Shown here piece after piece: positions 52,701 through 64,000 of a stretch of 64,000 nucleotides of DNA; positions within the stretch are counted from its first letter, which is position 1, and each line of letters begins with the position of its first letter. Under the pieces are notes generated by a model that saw only the letters and a program-made list of their open reading frames with translations, did not search any database and had not been told where the DNA came from. A program made the translations under genes and the position numbers. Where the stretch lies: assembly GCA_032718475.1 (NCBI GenBank), contig JAUCBJ010009132.1, positions 114,118-178,117 on the forward strand, given 5' to 3'. The stretch comes from Nemertoderma westbladi (taxonomy: Eukaryota; Xenacoelomorpha; Nemertodermatida; Nemertodermatidae).

Positions 52701-54565
52701 TTCCCGTAGTTGCACCCACCTGAGCTGCCTTTGTGACAGCGACTATTCCCGTAGTTGCACCCACCTGAGCTGCCTTTGTGACAGCAACTATTCCCATAGT
52801 TGAACCCACCTGAGCTGCCTTTGTGACAGCGACTATTCCCGTAGTTGGACCCACCTGAGCTGCCTTTGTGACAGCGACTATTCCCATTAGTTGCACCCAC
52901 CTGAGCTGCCTTTGTGACAGCGACTATTCCCATTAGTTGCACCCACCTGAGCTGCCTTTGTGACAGCGACTATTCCAATTAGTTGCACCCACCTGAGCTG
53001 CCTTTGTGACAGCGACTATTCCCATTAGTTGCACCCACCTGAGCTGCCTTTGTGACAGCGACTATTCCAATTAGTTGCACCCACCTGAGCTGCCTTTGTG
53101 ACAGCGACTATTCCCGTAGTTGGACCCACCTGAGCTGCCTTTGTGACAGCGACTATTCCAATTAGTTGCACCCACCTGAGCTGCCTTTGTGACAGCGACT
53201 ATTCCCGTAGTTGCACCCACCTGAGCTGCCTTTGTGACAGCGACTATTCCCGTAGTTGCACCCACCTGAGCTGCCTTTGTGACAGCGACTATTCCCATAG
53301 TTGAACCCACCTGAGCTGCCTTTGTGACAGCGACTATTCCCGTAGTTGGACCCACCTGAGCTGCCTTTGTGACAGCGACTATTCCAATTAGTTGCACCCA
53401 CCTGAGCTGCCTTTGTGACAGCGACTATTCCCGTAGTTGCACCCACCTGAGCTGCCTTTGTGACAGCGACTATTCCCGTAGTTGGACCCACCTGAGCTGC
53501 CTTTGTGACAGCGACTATTCCCGTAGTTGGACCCACCTGAGCTGCCTTTGTGACAGCGACTATTCCAATTAGTTGGACCCACCTGAGCTGCCTTTGTGAC
53601 AGCGACTATTCCCGTAGTTGGACCCACCTGAGCTGCCTTTGTGACAGCGACTATTCCAATTAGTTGCACCCACCTGAGCTGCCTTTGTGACAGCGACTAT
53701 TCCCGTAGTTGCACCCACCTGAGCTGCCTTTGTGACAGCGACTATTCCCGTAGTTGCACCCACCTGAGCTGCCTTTGTGACAGCGACTATTCCCGTAGTT
53801 GGACCCACCTGAGCTGCCTTTGTGACAGCGACTATTCCCGTAGTTGGACCCACCTGAGCTGCCTTTGTGACAGCGACTATTCCAATTAGTTGCACCCACC
53901 TGAGCTGCCTTTGTGACAGCGACTATTCCCGTAGTTGAACCCACCTGAGCTGCCTTTGTGACAGCGACTATTCCCGTAGTTGGACCCACCTGAGCTGCCT
54001 TTGTGACAGCGACTATTCCAATTAGTTGCACCCACCTGAGCTGCCTTTGTGACAGCAACTATTCCCATAGTTGAACCCACCTGAGCTGCCTTTGTGACAG
54101 CGACTATTCCCGTAGTTGGACCCACCTGAGCTGCCTTTGTGACAGCGACTATTCCCGTAGTTGGACCCACCTGAGCTGCCTTTGTGACAGCGACTATTCC
54201 CGTAGTTGGACCCACCTGAGCTGCCTTTGTGACAGCGACTATTCCAATTAGTTGGACCCACCTGAGCTGCCTTTGTGACAGCGACTATTCCAATTAGTTG
54301 CACCCACCTGAGCTGCCTTTGTGACAGCGACTATTCCAATTAGTTGCACCCACCTGAGCTGCCTTTGTGACAGCGACTATTCCCGTAGTTGCACCCACCT
54401 GAGCTGCCTTTGTGACAGCGACTATTCCCGTAGTTGCACCCACCTGAGCTGCCTTTGTGACAGCGACTATTCCCGTAGTTGGACCCACCTGAGCTGCCTT
54501 TGTGACAGCGACTATTCCCGTAGTTGGACCCACCTGAGCTGCCTTTGTGACAGCGACTATTCCAA

Positions 54566-57500
54566 TTAGTTGCACCCACCTGAGCTGCCTTTGTGACAGC
54601 GACTATTCCAATTAGTTGCACCCACCTGAGCTGCCTTTGTGACAGCGACTATTCCCATAGTTGAACCCACCTGAGCTGCCTTTGTGACAGCGACTATTCC
54701 CGTAGTTGGACCCACCTGAGCTGCCTTTGTGACAGCGACTATTCCCGTAGTTGGACCCACCTGAGCTGCCTTTGTGACAGCGACTATTCCCGTAGTTGGA
54801 CCCACCTGAGCTGCCTTTGTGACAGCGACTATTCCAATTAGTTGGACCCACCTGAGCTGCCTTTGTGACAGCGACTATTCCAATTAGTTGCACCCACCTG
54901 AGCTGCCTTTGTGACAGCGACTATTCCCGTAGTTGCACCCACCTGAGCTGCCTTTGTGACAGCGACTATTCCCGTAGTTGCACCCACCTGAGCTGCCTTT
55001 GTGACAGCGACTATTCCCGTAGTTGGACCCACCTGAGCTGCCTTTGTGACAGCGACTATTCCCGTAGTTGGACCCACCTGAGCTGCCTTTGTGACAGCGA
55101 CTATTCCCGTAGTTGGACCCACCTGAGCTGCCTTTGTGACAGCGACTATTCCAATTAGTTGCACCCACCTGAGCTGCCTTTGTGACAGCGACTATTCCCA
55201 TAGTTGAACCCACCTGAGCTGCCTTTGTGACAGCGACTATTCCCGTAGTTGGACCCACCTGAGCTGCCTTTGTGACAGCGACTATTCCCGTAGTTGGACC
55301 CACCTGAGCTGCCTTTGTGACAGCGACTATTCCCGTAGTTGGACCCACCTGAGCTGCCTTTGTGACAGCGACTATTCCAATTAGTTGGACCCACCTGAGC
55401 TGCCTTTGTGACAGCGACTATTCCAATTAGTTGCACCCACCTGAGCTGCCTTTGTGACAGCGACTATTCCCGTAGTTGGACCCACCTGAGCTGCCTTTGT
55501 GACAGCGACTATTCCCGTAGTTGCACCCACCTGAGCTGCCTTTGTGACAGCGACTATTCCCGTAGTTGAACCCACCTGAGCTGCCTTTGTGACAGCGACT
55601 ATTCCCGTAGTTGCACCCACCTGAGCTGCCTTTGTGACAGCGACTATTCCCATAGTTGAACCCACCTGAGCTGCCTTTGTGACAGCGACTATTCCCGTAG
55701 TTGCACCCACCTGAGCTGCCTTTGTGACAGCGACTATTCCCGTAGTTGGACCCACCTGAGCTGCCTTTGTGACAGCGACTATTCCCGTAGTTGCACCCAC
55801 CTGAGCTGCCTTTGTGACAGCGACTATTCCCGTAGTTGAACCCACCTGAGCTGCCTTTGTGACAGCGACTATTCCCGTAGTTGGACCCACCTGAGCTGCC
55901 TTTGTGACAGCGACTATTCCAATTAGTTGGACCCACCTGAGCTGCCTTTGTGACAGCGACTATTCCCATTAGTTGGACCCACCTGAGCTGCCTTTGTGAC
56001 AGCGACTATTCCCATTAGTTGCACCCACCTGAGCTGCCTTTGTGACAGCGACTATTCCCATAGTTGAACCCACCTGAGCTGCCTTTGTGACAGCGACTAT
56101 TCCCGTAGTTGGACCCACCTGAGCTGCCTTTGTGACAGCGACTATTCCAATTAGTTGCACCCACCTGAGCTGCCTTTGTGACAGCGACTATTCCCATTAG
56201 TTGCACCCACCTGAGCTGCCTTTGTGACAGCGACTATTCCCATAGTTGAACCCACCTGAGCTGCCTTTGTGACAGCGACTATTCCCGTAGTTGGACCCAC
56301 CTGAGCTGCCTTTGTGACAGCGACTATTCCCGTAGTTGGACCCACCTGAGCTGCCTTTGTGACAGCGACTATTCCCGTAGTTGGACCCACCTGAGCTGCC
56401 TTTGTGACAGCGACTATTCCAATTAGTTGGACCCACCTGAGCTGCCTTTGTGACAGCGACTATTCCCATTAGTTGCACCCACCTGAGCTGCCTTTGTGAC
56501 AGCGACTATTCCCGTAGTTGCACCCACCTGAGCTGCCTTTGTGACAGCGACTATTCCCGTAGTTGCACCCACCTGAGCTGCCTTTGTGACAGCGACTATT
56601 CCCGTAGTTGGACCCACCTGAGCTGCCTTTGTGACAGCGACTATTCCCGTAGTTGGACCCACCTGAGCTGCCTTTGTGACAGCGACTATTCCCGTAGTTG
56701 GACCCACCTGAGCTGCCTTTGTGACAGCGACTATTCCAATTAGTTGCACCCACCTGAGCTGCCTTTGTGACAGCGACTATTCCCATAGTTGAACCCACCT
56801 GAGCTGCCTTTGTGACAGCGACTATTCCCGTAGTTGGACCCACCTGAGCTGCCTTTGTGACAGCGACTATTCCCGTAGTTGGACCCACCTGAGCTGCCTT
56901 TGTGACAGCGACTATTCCCGTAGTTGGACCCACCTGAGCTGCCTTTGTGACAGCGACTATTCCAATTAGTTGGACCCACCTGAGCTGCCTTTGTGACAGC
57001 GACTATTCCAATTAGTTGCACCCACCTGAGCTGCCTTTGTGACAGCGACTATTCCCGTAGTTGGACCCACCTGAGCTGCCTTTGTGACAGCGACTATTCC
57101 CGTAGTTGCACCCACCTGAGCTGCCTTTGTGACAGCGACTATTCCCGTAGTTGGACCCACCTGAGCTGCCTTTGTGACAGCGACTATTCCCGTAGTTGCA
57201 CCCACCTGAGCTGCCTTTGTGACAGCGACTATTCCCATAGTTGAACCCACCTGAGCTGCCTTTGTGACAGCGACTATTCCCGTAGTTGCACCCACCTGAG
57301 CTGCCTTTGTGACAGCGACTATTCCCGTAGTTGGACCCACCTGAGCTGCCTTTGTGACAGCGACTATTCCCGTAGTTGCACCCACCTGAGCTGCCTTTGT
57401 GACAGCGACTATTCCCGTAGTTGAACCCACCTGAGCTGCCTTTGTGACAGCGACTATTCCCGTAGTTGGACCCACCTGAGCTGCCTTTGTGACAGCGACT

Positions 57501-57740
57501 ATTCCAATTAGTTGGACCCACCTGAGCTGCCTTTGTGACAGCGACTATTCCCATTAGTTGGACCCACCTGAGCTGCCTTTGTGACAGCGACTATTCCCAT
57601 TAGTTGCACCCACCTGAGCTGCCTTTGTGACAGCGACTATTCCCATAGTTGAACCCACCTGAGCTGCCTTTGTGACAGCGACTATTCCCGTAGTTGGACC
57701 CACCTGAGCTGCCTTTGTGACAGCGACTATTCCCATTAGT
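54566..57740. repeat. Higher-order repeat, two blocks of 1585 bp
   Basis: The order of 45- and 46-bp units and their G/C/A variants in about 54566-56150 repeats in 56151-57740 with a constant 1585-bp offset. That equals 35 units (25 of 45 and 10 of 46 bp). Mismatches between blocks are few, for example 54862 against 56447. Inside, a 543-bp (12-unit) period is also visible. Confidence 0.8.
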
Positions 57741-59384
57741 TGCACCCACCTGAGCTGCCTTTGTGACAGCGACTATTCCCGTAGTTGGACCCACCTGAGC
57801 TGCCTTTGTGACAGCGACTATTCCCATTAGTTGCACCCACCTGAGCTGCCTTTGTGACAGCGACTATTCCCATAGTTGGACCCACCTGAGCTGCCTTTGT
57901 GACAGCGACTATTCCCGTAGTTGGACCCACCTGAGCTGCCTTTGTGACAGCGACTATTCCCGTAGTTGGACCCACCTGAGCTGCCTTTGTGACAGCGACT
58001 ATTCCCATTAGTTGGACCCACCTGAGCTGCCTTTGTGACAGCGACTATTCCCGTAGTTGGACCCACCTGAGCTGCCTTTGTGACAGCGACTATTCCCGTA
58101 GTTGGACCCACCTGAGCTGCCTTTGTGACAGCGACTATTCCCGTAGTTGGACCCACCTGAGCTGCCTTTGTGACAGCGACTATTCCCGTAGTTGGACCCA
58201 CCTGAGCTGCCTTTGTGACAGCGACTATTCCCGTAGTTGGACCCACCTGAGCTGCCTTTGTGACAGCGACTATTCCCGTAGTTGGACCCACCTGAGCTGC
58301 CTTTGTGACAGCGACTATTCCAATTAGTTGCACCCACCTGAGCTGCCTTTGTGACAGCGACTATTCCCGTAGTTGCACCCACCTGAGCTGCCTTTGTGAC
58401 AGCGACTATTCCCGTAGTTGAACCCACCTGAGCTGCCTTTGTGACAGCGACTATTCCCGTAGTTGGACCCACCTGAGCTGCCTTTGTGACAGCGACTATT
58501 CCAATTAGTTGCACCCACCTGAGCTGCCTTTGTGACAGCGACTATTCCCATTAGTTGCACCCACCTGAGCTGCCTTTGTGACAGCGACTATACCAATTAG
58601 TTGCACCCACCTGAGCTGCCTTTGTGACAGCGACTATTCCCATTAGTTGCACCCACCTGAGCTGCCTTTGTGACAGCGACTATTCCCGTAGTTGGACCCA
58701 CCTGAGCTGCCTTTGTGACAGCGACTACTCCCATTAGTTGCACCCACCTGAGCTGCCTTTGTGACAGCGACTATTCCCATTAGTTGCACCCACCTGAGCT
58801 GCCTTTGTGACAGCGACTATTCCCATTAGTTGCACCCACCTGAGCTGCCTTTGTGACAGCGACTATTCCCGTAGTTGAACCCACCTGAGCTGCCTTTGTG
58901 ACAGCGACTATTCCCGTAGTTGGACCCACCTGAGCTGCCTTTGTGACAGCGACTATTCCAATTAGTTGCACCCACCTGAGCTGCCTTTGTGACAGCGACT
59001 ACTCCCATTAGTTGGACCCACCTGAGCTGCCTTTGTGACAGCGACTATTCCTATAGTTGGACCCACCTGAGCTGCCTTTGTGACAGCTACTACTCCCGTA
59101 GTTGGACCCACCTGAGCTGCCTTTGTGACAGCGACTACTCCCATTAGTTGGACCCACCTGAGCTGCCTTTGTGACAGCGACTATTCCCATAGTTGAACCC
59201 ACCTGAGCTGCCTTTGTGACAGCGACTATTCCCGTAGTTGCACCCACCTGAGCTGCCTTTGTGACAGCTACTACCCCCGTAGTTGCACCCACCTGAGCTG
59301 CCTTTGTGACCGCGACTATTCCCATAGTTGGACCCACCTGAGCTGCCTTTGTGACAGCAACAATTCCCATTAGTTGGACCCACC

Positions 59385-62231
59385 TCAGCTGCTTTTGTGA
59401 CAGCGACTATTCCCGTAGTTGGACCCACCTGAGCTGCCTTTGTGACAGCGACTATTCCCGTAGTTGGACCCACCTGAGCTGCCTTTGTGACAGCGACTAT
59501 TCCCATTAGTTGGACCCACCTGAGCTGCCTTTGTGACAGCTACTACTCCCGTAGTTGGACCCACCTGAGCTGCCTTTGTGACAGCGACTATTCCCGTAGT
59601 TGGACCCACCTGAGCTGCCTTTGTGACAGCGTCTATTCCCATTAGTTGCACCCACCTGACCTGCCTTTGTGACAGCGACTATTCCCATTAGTTGGACCCA
59701 CCTGAGCTGCCTTTGTGACAGCGACTATTCCAGTAGTTGGACCCACCTGAGCTGCCTTTGTGACAGCGACTATTCCCATTAGTCGCACCCACCTGAGCTG
59801 CCTTTGTGACAGCGACTATTCCCGTAGTTGGACCCACCTGAGCTGCCTTTGTGACAGCGACTACCCCCGTAGTTGCACCCACCTGAGCTGCCTTTGTGAC
59901 AGCGACTATTCCCATTAGTTGGACCCACCTGAGCTGCCTTTGTGACAGCGACTATTCCCAGTAGTTGGACCCACCTGAGCTGCCTTTGTGACAGCGACTA
60001 TTCCCATTAGTCGCACCCACCTGAGCTGCCTTTGTGACAGCGACTATTCCCGTAGTTGGACCCACCTGAGCTGCCTTTGTGACAGCGACTACCCCCGTAG
60101 TTGCACCCACCTGAGCTGCCTTTGTGACAGCGACTATTCCCGTAGTTGCACCCACCTGAGCTGCCTTTGTGACAGCGACTATTCCCGTAGTTGCACCCAC
60201 CTGAGCTGCCTTTGTGACAGCGACTATTCCCATTAGTTGCACCCACCTGAGCTGCCTTTGTGACAGCGACTATTCCCATTAGTTGGACCCACCTGAGCTG
60301 CCTTTGTGACAGCGACTACTCCCGTAGTTGCACCCACCTGAGCTGCCTTTGTGACAGCGACTATTCCCAGTAGTTGGACCCACCTGAGCTGCCTTTGTGA
60401 CAGCGACTATTCCAGTAGTTGGACCCACCTGAGCTGCCTTTGTGACAGCGACTATTCCCATTAGTTGCACCCACCTGAGCTGCCTTTGTGACAGCGACTA
60501 TTCCCGTAGTTGGACCCACCTGAGCTGCCTTTGTGACAGCGACTATTCCCCGTAGTTGCACCCACCTGAGCTGCCTTTGTGACAGCGACTATTCCCGTAG
60601 TTGCACCCACCTGAGCTGCCTTTGTGACAGCGACTATTCCCGTAGTTGCACCCACCTGAGCTGCCTTTGTGACAGCGACTATTCCCATTAGTTGCACCCA
60701 CCTGAGCTGCCTTTGTGACAGCGACTATTCCCATTAGTTGGACCCACCTGAGCTGCCTTTGTGACAGCTACTACTCCCGTAGTTGGACCCACCTGAGCTG
60801 CCTTTGTGACAGCGACTATTCCCGTAGTTGGACCCACCTGAGCTGCCTTTGTGACAGCGTCTATTCCCATTAGTTGCACCCACCTGACCTGCCTTTGTGA
60901 CAGCGACTATTCCCATTAGTTGGACCCACCTGAGCTGCCTTTGTGACAGCGACTATTCCAGTAGTTGGACCCACCTGAGCTGCCTTTGTGACAGCGACTA
61001 TTCCCGTAGTTGGACCCACCTGAGCTGCCTTTGTGACAGCGACTATTCCAATTAGTTGCGACCCACCTGAGCTGCCTTTGTGACAGCGACTATTCCCGTA
61101 GTTGCACCCACCTGAGCTGCCTTTGTGACAGCGACTATTCCCGTAGTTGGACCCACCTGAGCTGCCTTTGTGACAGCGACTATTCCCGTAGTTGGACCCA
61201 CCTGAGCTGCCTTTGTGACAGCGACTATTCCAGTAGTTGGACCCACCTGAGCTGCCTTTGTGACAGCGACTATTCCCATTAGTCGCACCCACCTGAGCTG
61301 CCTTTGTGACAGCGACTATTCCCGTAGTTGGACCCACCTGAGCTGCCTTTGTGACAGCGACTACCCCCGTAGTTGCACCCACCTGAGCTGCCTTTGTGAC
61401 AGCTACTATTCCCATTAGTTACACCCACCTGAGCTGCCTTTCTGACAGCGACTATTCCCGTAGTTGGACCCACCTGAGCTGCCTTTGTGACAGCGACTAT
61501 TCCCGTAGTTGGACCCACCTGAGCTGCCTTTGTGACAGCTACTATTCCCGTAGTTGCACCCACCTGAGCTGCCTTTGTGACAGCGACTATTCCCGTAGTT
61601 GGACCCACCTGAGCTGCCTTTGTGACAGCTACTATTCCCGTAGTTGCACCCACCTGAGCTGCCTTTGTGACAGCGACTATTCCCGTAGTTGGACCCACCT
61701 GAGCTGCCTTTGTGACAGCGACTATTCCAATTAGTTGCACCCACCTGAGCTGCCTTTGTGACAGCGACTATTCCCGTAGTTGCACCCACCTGAGCTGCCT
61801 TTGTGACAGCGACTATTCCCGTAGTTGCACCCACCTGAGCTGCCTTTGTGACCGCGACTATTCCCATTAGTTGCACCCACCTGAGCTGCCTTTGTGACAG
61901 CAACTATTCCCATTAGTTGGACCCACCTGAGCTGCCTTTGTGACAGCGACTATTCCCGTAGTTGGACCCACCTGAGCTGCCTTTGTGACAGCGACTATTC
62001 CCGTAGTTGGACCCACCTGAGCTGCCTTTGTGACAGCGACTATTCCCATTAGTTGGACCCACCTGAGCTGCCTTTGTGACAGCTACTACTCCCGTAGTTG
62101 GACCCACCTGAGCTGCCTTTGTGACAGCGACTATTCCCGTAGTTGGACCCACCTGAGCTGCCTTTGTGACAGCGTCTATTCCCATTAGTTGCACCCACCT
62201 GACCTGCCTTTGTGACAGCGACTATTCCCAT
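59385..62231. repeat. Higher-order repeat in the distal satellite
   Basis: A marker cluster of rare variants (CTGACCTGCC and GACAGCGTCTATTCC) occurs at about 59630-59665, 60858-60893 and 62172-62208, with offsets of 1228 and 1315 bp. This shows block duplications separate from those at 54.6-57.7 kb. Confidence 0.7.
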
Positions 62232-64000
62232 TAGTTGGACCCACCTGAGCTGCCTTTGTGACAGCGACTATTCCCGTAGTTGGACCCACCTGAGCTGCCT
62301 TTGTGACAGCGACTATTCCCATTAGTCGCACCCACCTGAGCTGCCTTTGTGACAGCGACTATTCCCGTAGTTGGACCCACCTGAGCTGCCTTTGTGACAG
62401 CGACTATTCCCGTAGTTGCACCCACCTGAGCTGCCTTTGTGACAGCTACTATTCCCATTAGTTGCACCCACCTGACCTGCCTTTGTGACAGCGACTATTC
62501 CCAGTAGTTGGACCCACCTGAGCTGCCTTTGTGACAGCGACTATTCCCGTAGTTGGACCCACCTGAGCTGCCTTTGTGACAGCGACTACTCCCGTAGTTG
62601 CACCCACCTGAGCTGCCTTTGTGACAGCGACTATTCCCATTAGTTGCACCCACCTGAGCTGCCTTTGTGACAGCGACTATTCCCGTAGTTGCACCCACCT
62701 GAGCTGCCTTTGTGACAGCGACTATTCCCGTAGTTGAACCCACCTGAGCTGCCTTTGTGACAGCGACTATTCCCGTAGTTGGACCCACCTGAGCTGCCTT
62801 TGTGACAGCGACTATTCCCGTAGTTGGACCCACCTGAGCTGCCTTTGTGACAGCTACTACTCCCATTAGTTGCACCCACCTGAGCTGCCTTTGTGACAGC
62901 GACTATTCCCGTAGTTGCACCCACCTGAGCTGCCTTTGTGACAGCGACTACTCCCGTAGTTGGACCCACCTGAGCTGCCTTTGTGACAGCGACTATTCCC
63001 GTAGTTGGACCCACCTGAGCTGCCTTTGTGACAGCGACTATTCCCGTAGTTGGACCCACCTGAGCTGCCTTTGTGACAGCGACTATTCCCATTAGTTGCA
63101 CCCACCTGAGCTGCCTTTGTGACAGCGACTATTCCCGTAGTTGGACCCACCTGAGCTGCCTTTGTGACAGCGACTATTCCCGTTAGTTGGACCCACCTGA
63201 GCTGCCTTTGTGACAGCGACTACTCCCATTAGTTGCACCCACCTGAGCTGCCTTTGTGACAGCTACTATTCCCGTAGTTGGACCCACCTGAGCTGCCTTT
63301 GTGACAGCGACTACTCCCGTAGTTGGACCCACCTGAGCTGCCTTTGTGACAGCGACTATTCCCGTAGTTGGACCCACCTGAGCTGCCTTTGTGACAGCGA
63401 CTATTCCCATTAGTTGGACCCACCTGAGCTGCCTTTGTGACAGCGACTATTCCCGTAGTTGGACCCACCTGAGCTGCCTTTGTGACAGCGACTATTCCCA
63501 TTAGTTGGACCCACCTGACCTGCCTTTGTGACAGCGACTATTCCCATTAGTTGGACCCACCTGAGCTGCCTTTGTGACAGCTACTACTCCCGTAGTTGGA
63601 CCCACCTGAGCTGCCTTTGTGACAGCTACTACTCCCATTAGTTGGACCCACCTGAGCTGCCTTTGTGACAGCGACTACTCCCTTAGTTGGACCCACCTGA
63701 GCTGCCTTTGTGACAGCTACTATTCCCATTAGTTGCACCCACCTGAGCTGCCTTTGTGACAGCGACTATTCCCATTAGTTGGACCCACCTGAGCTGCCTT
63801 TGTGACAGCGACTATTCCCATTAGTTGGACCCACCTGAGCTGCCTTTGTGACAGCTACTACTCCCGTAGTTGGACCCACCTGAGCTGCCTTTGTGACAGC
63901 TACTACTCCCATTAGTTGGACCCACCTGAGCTGCCTTTGTGACAGCGACTACTCCCATTAGTTGCACCCACCTGAGCTGCCTTTGTGACAGCGATTATTC

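Larger units (their letters stand above)
49850..64000. repeat. 45/46-bp satellite, about 310 copies, open at window end
   Basis: The unit contains CCCACCTGAGCTGCCTTTGT and GACAGCGACTATTCCC. The junction is GTAGTTG in 45-bp units and ATTAGTTG or AATTAGTTG in 46-bp units. A variable base (G, C or A) follows TAGTTG. Each unit has one CACCTG E-box. Open frames on both strands (VTKAAQVG on -, THLSCLCDSDY on +) arise because 45 is divisible by three. They shift at every 46-bp unit, so no gene is called. The array has higher-order structure and no unique sequence inside it. Confidence 0.97.

Noticed and set aside
49850-64000. Dozens of ORFs of 60-180 codons in the satellite
   Set aside because: They exist on both strands only because 45 bp is 15 codons. 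They break at each 46-bp unit and carry no start, splice or domain signal.
49850-64000. CRISPR array
   Set aside because: There are no unique spacers; the whole unit repeats, and the context is animal DNA.

Overview
The window is animal nuclear DNA, most likely from a bilaterian invertebrate. The evidence is a complete metazoan-type actin gene with one intron after codon 42, a Twist-family bHLH gene with its C-terminal WR motif, several LINE relics, two BEL/Pao LTR retrotransposons, a tRNA-derived SINE and very large minisatellites. There is no bacterial or organellar gene organisation. The species cannot be named from the sequence.

Layout. 1-8925: a decayed BEL/Pao element on the + strand. 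Its gag-protease frame is broken by two in-frame stops, and the reverse transcriptase is missing, so that protease joins the RNase H tail; noncoding sequence with small tandem repeats lies on both sides. 8926-24710: a second BEL/Pao element on the - strand, about 15.8 kb, with two 1.14-kb LTRs that differ at only two positions. It has a 2515-residue Gag-PR-RT-RH polyprotein, an integrase in a shifted frame, and, in the position where env would lie, an unrecognised 399-residue ORF with three zinc knuckles. 26.5-38.4 kb: two actin genes in the same orientation, one conventional and one strongly diverged, separated by LINE fragments, a long palindrome and a non-autonomous TIR element. 39.2-40.4 kb: a 51-bp hairpin-forming minisatellite upstream of the conventional actin. 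41-44 kb: a large inverted repeat and two candidate terminal exons. 45.7-47.1 kb: a two-exon twist gene. 47.25-48.8 kb: a 37-bp minisatellite. 49.3 kb: a SINE. 49.85-64 kb: about 310 copies of a 45/46-bp unit, running off the end of the window.

How the parts relate. The host genes are the two actins (one probably a duplicate of the other, sharing intron position and wording) and twist, a mesoderm transcription factor. Everything else is repetitive. The most unusual material is in the young BEL/Pao element: a recurring motif of about 20 bp that appears in coding DNA in different reading frames and in noncoding DNA, a zinc-knuckle accessory ORF, a tRNA-like segment inside the LTR, and three leader hairpins just upstream of the gag start. 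The 14-kb satellite carries a CACCTG E-box in each unit and begins 2.7 kb downstream of the twist stop codon.
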